From assembly GCA_963835595.1 (NCBI GenBank), contig CAWIGL010000002.1:2356001-2420000 (forward strand): a stretch of DNA of 64,000 bases, read 5' to 3'. The position numbers were made by a program, and so were the translations under genes. The notes under the pieces are model-generated. The model was not told the DNA's origin and ran no database searches. It saw nothing but the letters and a program-made list of their open reading frames with translations. How positions within the stretch are numbered: the stretch's first letter is position 1; each line of letters begins with the position of its first letter. This DNA is from CAWEPK01 sp963835595. Lineage in GTDB: Bacteria; Desulfobacterota; Syntrophorhabdia; Syntrophorhabdales; WCHB1-27. This document shows positions 58,381-64,000 of this stretch, piece after piece.

Positions 58381-59415
58381 ATGGCAGGAAAATCGGACAA
58401 TAAGCAAGTCGCCGGCCGGCTCGGCGCGCGTGAGACTGTAAAGGAAGTGCCGGGCATCAACAACCGGAGGCTCATGGGGCGGGCGCGCGAGCGTCGAAAC
58501 AAGATGATAGCCTTCGGGTATTACGGCGGTAAGTTTTCCCATCTGGATTTCCTGCTGCCGTTGCTGCCGACCACTTTCACCCATTTCTGCGAGCCCTTCG
58601 GCGGCTCTGCCGCTGTGCTCATCAACAGGCCGCCCGCTCTATTAGAGACATACAATGACCTGGATTCGGAAGTGGTCAATTTCTTTGAGTGCCTGCGGGA
58701 GCACGCAGACGAGACTATCCGCGCCATCAGCCTGACCCCCTTTTCCAGGGAAGAGCTGGTTAAAGCGTGCTCGGCCGAGGCCGGGCTCTCTAAGATCGAA
58801 AGGGCGAGGCGGTTCTTTACCCGCGCCCGCCAGACGCGGACCGGCCTTGCCCAGACCAGTTCGGAAGGGCGCTGGGCCCACTGCGTGCTTACGTCCCGCG
58901 CAAGCATGGCGGGGGCTGTCTCGCGCTGGCTGGGCAGCATCGATGGCCTTCCCCAGATCGTCCAACGCTTGCAGCGAGTCCAGATCGAGAACGCGCCTGC
59001 CATAGAGGTAATCCACAGGTATGACTCGCCGGAGACGCTTTTTTACTGTGACCCCCCTTACCCGCATGAAGCACGGGGCGACAACAAGGCGTACGGCTTC
59101 GAGATGACCGACCGGGAGCATGAAGAGCTTGCGGAATGTCTTCATGCTGCAAAAGGGGCTGTCGCGGTATCGGGTTACCGGTGTCCGTTGATGGAACGGC
59201 TTTATGGCGATTGGATGAGGGTTGATGCGAATACCCGCCTCTGCAACTCATCAAAAGGCGAGAGGACTGAGTCTGTCTGGGTGAACTATGACCCAAAACT
59301 CTATGCCCAAACGGGACCATTCGGTGTAATAACCAAGGATCTTTATCTTTTCGAAAGGCCCGCACATTACGGGACGAGACCATGGCAAAAAAGAAAGACG
59401 AAACAGAAACGGTAA
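58381..59415 (+). CDS. DNA adenine N6-methyltransferase, D12 class (Dam-like)
   Basis: A 344-residue methyltransferase. After an unusual 45-residue basic extension (LMGRARERRNKM) the SAM motif reads IAFGYYGGKFSHLDFLLPLL, then FCEPFGGSAAVLINRPPALL and YNDLDSEVVNFFECLREHA; the catalytic motif IV is LFYCDPPYPHEARGDNKAYG. Target recognition would lie in residues about 110-230. It overlaps the endonuclease gene by 34 bases, so both form a type II system. GGAGG lies very close to the first ATG; the internal ATG of NKMIAFG (58504) would give the usual D12 length. Confidence 0.9.
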   Translation: MAGKSDNKQVAGRLGARETVKEVPGINNRRLMGRARERRNKMIAFGYYGGKFSHLDFLLPLLPTTFTHFCEPFGGSAAVLINRPPALLETYNDLDSEVVNFFECLREHADETIRAISLTPFSREELVKACSAEAGLSKIERARRFFTRARQTRTGLAQTSSEGRWAHCVLTSRASMAGAVSRWLGSIDGLPQIVQRLQRVQIENAPAIEVIHRYDSPETLFYCDPPYPHEARGDNKAYGFEMTDREHEELAECLHAAKGAVAVSGYRCPLMERLYGDWMRVDANTRLCNSSKGERTESVWVNYDPKLYAQTGPFGVITKDLYLFERPAHYGTRPWQKRKTKQKR

Positions 59416-60509
59416 ATGCAGGACGTGCCCGGCAATTGCTTTGGGATTATTGGGAAGCTGTGAACCGGGATGCAGGTGAAACGCCCGGCGTCTATTACGT
59501 TGCCGATCCTTTGTTAAGGCAGGTTATACATGCTTCCGTAAATCATGGGCAGGTCGCGTATCGCTTCTGCCTCCTGATCCAGTTATTGGGAAAATTGACG
59601 AATCCGACGGTGGACTGCCTGCGCCTGCAAAAGAAGAAAGGCGACCCCGACGATGTCACTGGGTGGGACGCGAGGAGCCTCGGGAGCAAGGTTGTCGCTC
59701 CGTTCAATAGGGAGCAGGAAAACGTGCTGGGCACTTCCGGCGACCCGTACGTCGGAAACCCGATGCGCATCCCCCGGATGCTCCGTGGCGATAAGAGCAA
59801 GAAAGACGTTGCCGGCTGGAATACTCTCGTCGGTATCCTGGAGCAGGTAGAGGAGAAAAACGACCCGGACTTTACGGAAGCCGTTTTCCGGCAGGTCCTG
59901 ATCGAGGTTCTGCGCCGCCAGCGATCATTACATTTTGCGTATCCCATACCGCCGCGGGTCAGCCTCGAAACGACAGTTGACCTTATTCAGCGCTTCATCA
60001 GTGAGAAATCCGGGGGCGACCGTGGGCAGGCCGTCTGTGCAGCCCTCTTCGACGCCATCGGGGTCCGCTTCGGCCTTTACGCGAAAGTGCGCCGCGCCGC
60101 TGTCAACGCGAGCGACAGGGCAACCGGTCAGGTCGCCGACCTGGAGTGCGTCGATAGCGAAGGTAAGGTCGTCCTCGCCGTGGAGGTCAAGGAGCGGAGT
60201 CTCACGCTCACTGACCTGGAAGGCACGCTTCACAAGTGCCGGCAGCTTGCGATAGACGACATCTTTTTTACGGCACACGGGGTGAGGACGGAAGACGGGG
60301 CGGCCGTCGATGAAAGGATATCGAGCGCCTTCGCAAGCGGCCAAAATGTCTACATCTTCCATCTGCTCGAATTTGCGCGCAGCATCCTGGCCATCGGCGG
60401 CGAAACGATACGGCGCGCATTCCTGATAAAAGTCGGAGAGAACCTCGACAACTGGAATATTCAGCCCCGCCACAGACAGGCGTGGAAGGCGCTGCTGGAA
60501 GGCATCTGA
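59382..60509 (+). CDS. Type II restriction endonuclease, SacI-like family
   Basis: A 375-residue protein. GWDARSLGSKVVAPFNREQE, then NVLGTSGDPYVGNPMRIPRM near residue 100 matches what I recall of the SacI restriction-endonuclease family. The probable PD-(D/E)xK core is GQVADLECVDSEGKVVLAVE followed by VKER (Asp, then E-x-K) near residue 265, and IDDIFFTAHGVRTEDG resembles the strand after it. It starts within the methyltransferase gene and is translated one frame over. The recognition site is not known; SacI itself cuts GAGCTC. Intact. Confidence 0.8.
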   Translation: MAKKKDETETVNAGRARQLLWDYWEAVNRDAGETPGVYYVADPLLRQVIHASVNHGQVAYRFCLLIQLLGKLTNPTVDCLRLQKKKGDPDDVTGWDARSLGSKVVAPFNREQENVLGTSGDPYVGNPMRIPRMLRGDKSKKDVAGWNTLVGILEQVEEKNDPDFTEAVFRQVLIEVLRRQRSLHFAYPIPPRVSLETTVDLIQRFISEKSGGDRGQAVCAALFDAIGVRFGLYAKVRRAAVNASDRATGQVADLECVDSEGKVVLAVEVKERSLTLTDLEGTLHKCRQLAIDDIFFTAHGVRTEDGAAVDERISSAFASGQNVYIFHLLEFARSILAIGGETIRRAFLIKVGENLDNWNIQPRHRQAWKALLEGI

Positions 60510-60567
60510 GAATCGAATAAAAGCTGCCGGCGAAAGGCGCGCAGTGGAAAGAAAATGGGCTTTCCCC

Positions 60568-61089
60568 TTATTTTTCCAGCGCCTCAAGCTCTTTCAAGGT
60601 GGGCAGGTCGGAGATGTCTCGGAGGCCGAAGGTCTCCAGGAACGTCTTTGTCGTGCGGAAGACCATGGGCCGCCCGGGGTCCTGGTTTCGGCCGGCGATC
60701 TCGATCAGCCTGCGGTCGAGGAGCTGCCTGAGCGAGCGCGCCGAATCGACCCCGCGCAGGCCGTCGACCTCGCGCTTTGCTATCGGCTGGCGGTAGGCGA
60801 CGACGGAGAGCGTCTCAAGGACGGCCCGTGTAAGGCCCACTTCTTTTTCCTTCACGAACCGCTTCACCCACTCCTTGTAGCCGAGGCGCGTCCTCATCTG
60901 GTATCCGCCGGAGACCTCTACGATCTCGACGGACCGGTCGGCGGCTGCGTACGCTGCCAGCAGCCCCTCAAGGGCGGATTGGAGCTCAAGGGCCGTGAAC
61001 TCGGGCATGTTTTTTTCGAGCCTCTTGAGCGTAACGGGCTTCGGGGACGAAAAGATAATGGATTCAAGGATGCGTTCCAGATCGGTCAA
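60568..61089 (-). CDS. scpB: Segregation and condensation protein B
   Basis: Kleisin-associated winged-helix protein of the SMC-ScpAB condensin, 173 residues. MTDLERILESIIFSSPKPVT, then GGYQMRTRLGYKEWVKRF and ALLETLSVVAYRQPIAKREV-type signature (here AVLETLSVVAYRQPIAKREV), followed by RGVDSARSLRQLLDRRLIEI and FLETFGLRDISDLPTL. No scpA is adjacent. Its ATG overlaps the miaA stop by 4 bases (miaA is upstream), so the two are coupled. Confidence 0.95.
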   Translation of the reverse strand: MTDLERILESIIFSSPKPVTLKRLEKNMPEFTALELQSALEGLLAAYAAADRSVEIVEVSGGYQMRTRLGYKEWVKRFVKEKEVGLTRAVLETLSVVAYRQPIAKREVDGLRGVDSARSLRQLLDRRLIEIAGRNQDPGRPMVFRTTKTFLETFGLRDISDLPTLKELEALEK

Positions 61090-62003
61090 CCGAGAAACCT
61101 CCTAACCCTGTCGAAGACGGCCTGCCGCTCTTCGGGCCAGCGGCGCCACTCGATCCCCTTCTCTTTCGAGAACCAGGTAAGCTGGCGCTTCGCGTAGCGC
61201 CTGGTGGCCGTCTTTATGCCCCGCACCATCTCATCATACGCGATTTCTCCCGCCAGATACAGCACTATCTCCCGGTAGCCGATCCCCTGGAAGGGCTTCG
61301 CGGAAACAGGATACCTTGCGAGCAGGCCCTCAACCTCGCCGATCCATCCCCGCTCAAGCATCCCCTCTACCCTCCTGTCGATCCTCCCGTACAGCTCCTG
61401 CCTCTCCCGCAGGAGGCCGATCCGCAGGGCGTCGTATTTCTCCTCCCGGAAGCCGTGGCGCCTGCCCCATTCGGACATCGTCACTCCCGACACGCCGAAG
61501 ACTTCGAGCGCCCTGACGACCCTGACCCCGTCATTCGGGCTTATCGAGCGGGCATACTCCGCGTCGGCGCGCGCAAGCTCCCCGTAAAGCCCGGTGGGGT
61601 CTTCCCGCCAGCGGCGCCGCAGCCGGTCGCGCAGCTCCGGGTCGTTCGGCGCCTCGAAGAGGCCGTGGAAGAGCACCCGGAGGTAGAGGCCGGTGCCGCC
61701 CACAACGACGGGCACGCGCCCCCGCGCCCATATCTGCACGATGGCAGCGTCCGCCGCCTTCTCGAAGTCCGCAGCGTTGAACGCCTCGTCCGGCTCGGCC
61801 ACGTCGATGACGTGGTGCGCGACGGCCGCCCTGGCTGCTGCGTCGGGCTTCGCCGTGCCTATGTCGAAGCCGCGGTAGACCTGCATCGAGTCCGCGTTGA
61901 CGATCTCCCCGCCTATCTCCGGCGCGAGCCGCAAAGCCAGGTCCGACTTGCCCGTGCACGTCGGCCCGACGACGGCTACGACCTTGCCGACGTTTGCCAC
62001 CAC
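61086..62003 (-). CDS. miaA: tRNA dimethylallyltransferase
   Basis: Adds the dimethylallyl group to A37 of tRNAs reading U-starting codons. 305 residues. P-loop VVAVVGPTCTGKSDLALRLA; EIVNADSMQVYRGFDIGTAK with the catalytic Asp region; AHHVIDVAEPDEAFNAADFE; VVVGGTGLYLRVLFHGLFEA; and C-terminal GIKTATRRYAKRQLTWFSKE. The start is a GTG near 62003; there is no strong Shine-Dalgarno. It is divergent from the penicillin-binding protein gene (29 bp). Confidence 0.96.
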   Translation of the reverse strand: MVANVGKVVAVVGPTCTGKSDLALRLAPEIGGEIVNADSMQVYRGFDIGTAKPDAAARAAVAHHVIDVAEPDEAFNAADFEKAADAAIVQIWARGRVPVVVGGTGLYLRVLFHGLFEAPNDPELRDRLRRRWREDPTGLYGELARADAEYARSISPNDGVRVVRALEVFGVSGVTMSEWGRRHGFREEKYDALRIGLLRERQELYGRIDRRVEGMLERGWIGEVEGLLARYPVSAKPFQGIGYREIVLYLAGEIAYDEMVRGIKTATRRYAKRQLTWFSKEKGIEWRRWPEERQAVFDRVRRFLG

Positions 62004-62032
62004 ATGGATAGTGGTATATAATTAAAACTTCC

Positions 62033-63946
62033 ATGTCAAGGATTATCAAGCTCGCGGTCATCATATTCTGCCTGCCCGCGCTCATGGGCGTTGCCCTCGG
62101 TTACAGCCTCCTCAACTACCTTGAGGTGCCCCACGTAAAGGAGCTTTCCCATTACGGTCCGAGGGCGGCAACGCGCCTGTACGCGGACGACGGCTCGCTC
62201 TTCGCGGAGCTTTTCGTCGAGAAGAGGATCCCCATCCCGTTGAAGGAGATGCCGGACCAACTGAGGAAGGCTTTCGTCGCTATCGAGGACGTAAGGTTCT
62301 ACGAGCATTCCGGCTTCGATCTCCGGGGCATCGTCAGGGCGTTTTACAAGAACATGGTGCGCCAGGGCATGAGCGAGGGGGCCTCGACGATCACGCAGCA
62401 GCTCGCGCGGAACCTTTTCTTGTCGCCGAAAAAGAGCATGAAGCGGAAGATAGAGGAGATCATCCTGGCGGTCAACATCGAGCGCAATTACACGAAGGAC
62501 GAGATACTCAGCATGTACCTCAACCTCATCTACCTGGGCGAGGGCGCATACGGCGTCGAGGCGGCGAGCCACACCTATTTCGACAAGAAGGCGCGCGACC
62601 TTACCCTCGCGGAGGCGGCCACCATCGCCGGGCTGACGAAGTCGCCGTCCCGCTCCTCCCCCTTCAAGAACCGGGAGAGGACCCTTGAGCGCCGGAACCT
62701 GGTGCTGCGCAAGATGTGGGAGGCGGGCTTCATCAATCTGGACCAATACAGGGCCGCCGCGTCGTCGCCCATGGTGCTCGCCGAAGTGAAGCCGCCGGAG
62801 AAAAAGACGGGTTTTTTCACCGAGCACACGAAACAGGCCCTGGAAGAGTACCTGCCCGACCGGGAGGACATCTATACGAACGGCCTCAACGTGCGGACGA
62901 CGATAGACCTCAAGCTGACCGAGGCAGGCTACGCTGCCATCGAAAAAGGGCTTAAGCTCTACAAGGAGCGGAACCCGAAGGCTGAGGCCCTCCCCGAGGT
63001 CGCCCTCATAGCAATGGAGGTCAAGACGGGGGAGATCAAGGTCCTGATCGGCGGGAGGGACTTCGCCACCTCGCCTTACAACAGGGCCACGCAGGCGAAG
63101 AGACAGCCCGGGTCTTCCTTCAAGCCTATTATTTACATGACTGCCCTGACTGAGGGGTTTTCGCCCGATACGCCGCTGCTCGATGCGCCGATCTCCTTCA
63201 GGGACGCGTCCGGCCGGATCTGGCAGCCCCACAATTACAAAAACGAGTACTTCGGGGCCGTTACGATGCGGAGGGCCCTGGAGCTATCCCTGAATACGGC
63301 TACGGTTAGGCTCCTTGAGAAGACAGGCGTATCGAACGTCATCGCCCTCGCGAAGGCGCTCCATATCAACGGCAATTTTGTCCCCAACCTCTCCCTTGCG
63401 CTGGGCTCGGCCGAGGTCTCCCCCCTCGACCTTGCCGGCGCCTACGCGACGATAGCAAGGGGCGGCGTCTACCTGCCCCCCACGCCCATCAACAATATAG
63501 TCACGGTCCAGGGGGAGGAGATACGCCACGAGGCGAAAGAAGAACGCGTCGTGTCGCCGGAGGTCGCCGCTGCGATGATCCACATGATGAAGGGCGTCGT
63601 CAAGCGGGGAACGGCCCGGCGGGCGGCGTCCATGCCCTACTTCCTGGCCGGGAAGACGGGCACGACGAACGAGTTCAGGGACGCCTGGTTCGTGGGCTTC
63701 TCGCCCCAGCTTTTGTGCCTCGTCTGGGTCGGCTACGACAAGGGCACGTTCCTGGGAAAGAGGGAATCGGGCGGCACGACTGCCCTGCCCATCTGGATGG
63801 AGTTCATGGCTAAGGCCCTCCCGCTCTACCCGAACGAAGACTTCGCTGCCCCCGAGCCGCCGGTGGACCGTTCCATCTATCCGCCTGGCGCGGAAGGCGG
63901 CGCCGCCGCGCCCGTTGGGCCTGGCGCGCCGGTGAGCGGGCAGTAG
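62033..63946 (+). CDS. Class A penicillin-binding protein (PBP1A-like)
   Basis: Bifunctional peptidoglycan glycosyltransferase/transpeptidase of 637 residues. One N-terminal membrane span (IIKLAVIIFCLPALMGVALG), then the GT51 domain with FVAIEDVRFYEHSGFDLRGI (catalytic Glu), GASTITQQLARNLFL and LNLIYLGEGAYGVEAASHTY. The transpeptidase domain has the Ser-x-x-Lys motif in RQPGSSFKPIIYMTAL, the S-x-N motif in LELSLNTATVRLL and K-T-G-T in FLAGKTGTTNEFRDAWFVGF. A short Pro/Ala-rich tail ends the protein. Complete, close to the window end; 63947-64000 shows nothing. Confidence 0.96.
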   Translation: MSRIIKLAVIIFCLPALMGVALGYSLLNYLEVPHVKELSHYGPRAATRLYADDGSLFAELFVEKRIPIPLKEMPDQLRKAFVAIEDVRFYEHSGFDLRGIVRAFYKNMVRQGMSEGASTITQQLARNLFLSPKKSMKRKIEEIILAVNIERNYTKDEILSMYLNLIYLGEGAYGVEAASHTYFDKKARDLTLAEAATIAGLTKSPSRSSPFKNRERTLERRNLVLRKMWEAGFINLDQYRAAASSPMVLAEVKPPEKKTGFFTEHTKQALEEYLPDREDIYTNGLNVRTTIDLKLTEAGYAAIEKGLKLYKERNPKAEALPEVALIAMEVKTGEIKVLIGGRDFATSPYNRATQAKRQPGSSFKPIIYMTALTEGFSPDTPLLDAPISFRDASGRIWQPHNYKNEYFGAVTMRRALELSLNTATVRLLEKTGVSNVIALAKALHINGNFVPNLSLALGSAEVSPLDLAGAYATIARGGVYLPPTPINNIVTVQGEEIRHEAKEERVVSPEVAAAMIHMMKGVVKRGTARRAASMPYFLAGKTGTTNEFRDAWFVGFSPQLLCLVWVGYDKGTFLGKRESGGTTALPIWMEFMAKALPLYPNEDFAAPEPPVDRSIYPPGAEGGAAAPVGPGAPVSGQ

Positions 63947-64000
63947 TTGCCCAATCTGCTGCGACTTATAAGATACTGCGGTCGGACTCCTCCAGGCTTG

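Overview
The window reads as chromosomal DNA of a strictly anaerobic, GC-rich delta-proteobacterial-type bacterium. Clues are a benzoate-CoA-ligase-type enzyme, a glutaconyl-CoA decarboxylase-type carboxyltransferase (gcdA), two acyl-CoA-dehydratase/benzoyl-CoA-reductase-type activator ATPases, two ADP-forming acyl-CoA synthetases, a tungstate ABC transporter and a TAXI-type TRAP transporter. Together they suggest a syntrophic or fermentative degrader of aromatic acids. A Syntrophorhabdus-like lineage is my inference; a database comparison of the 16S rRNA gene (37483-39043) would settle it.

Layout. 1-4.6 kb: three toxin-antitoxin modules around an ISAs1-family insertion sequence, then Hsp20 and a DUF4242 protein. 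4.8-10.3 kb: GlcD-type oxidase and lactate permease (minus strand), then an outer-membrane porin (plus). 10.9-20 kb: ADP-forming acetyl-CoA synthetase, a BioD-like/DRTGG protein, a phosphatase, prmA, tupABC, a Spy/CpxP-like protein and an L,D-transpeptidase. 20-26 kb: glycosyltransferase, beta-CASP RNase, aromatic acyl-CoA ligase, MoaD-like protein and a PurF-like protein that lacks the catalytic cysteine. 26.4-33.4 kb: tRNA-Arg, an HDAC-family protein, then polX, nth, transketolase and an AICAR-transformylase gene, all badly frameshifted as read. 33.8-35.5 kb: gcdA. 36-42.7 kb: second ISAs1 copy and a complete rrn operon (16S, tRNA-Ile, tRNA-Ala, 23S, 5S) with promoters, processing stems and terminator. 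42.9-47.4 kb: a low-GC accessory island holding HicBA, a HEPN-containing three-gene operon and an IS5-family element. 47.4-57.8 kb: a long minus-strand run (glnS, ADP-forming synthetase, AcuC-like deacetylase, two activator ATPases, a 63-residue protein with two FliM-like motifs, TAXI binding protein, TRAP permease). 58-60.5 kb: MNT nucleotidyltransferase with a 20-codon partner remnant, then a restriction-modification pair. 60.5-64 kb: scpB, miaA and a class A penicillin-binding protein.

The most unusual feature is a dispersed family of palindromic repeats (PAL-1, at least eight copies, 130-190 bp). Four copies carry an extra hairpin whose stem changes by compensating substitutions while its loop is conserved. 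Other repeat families (a REP-like hairpin, a GTAC-core hairpin, a 34-bp element) share the intergenic spaces. Single-base frameshifts occur throughout and are concentrated at 27.8-33.1 kb. They leave the homology intact in alternating frames, so I treat the genes as probably intact in the organism and the shifts as probable sequence errors, and mark each one.
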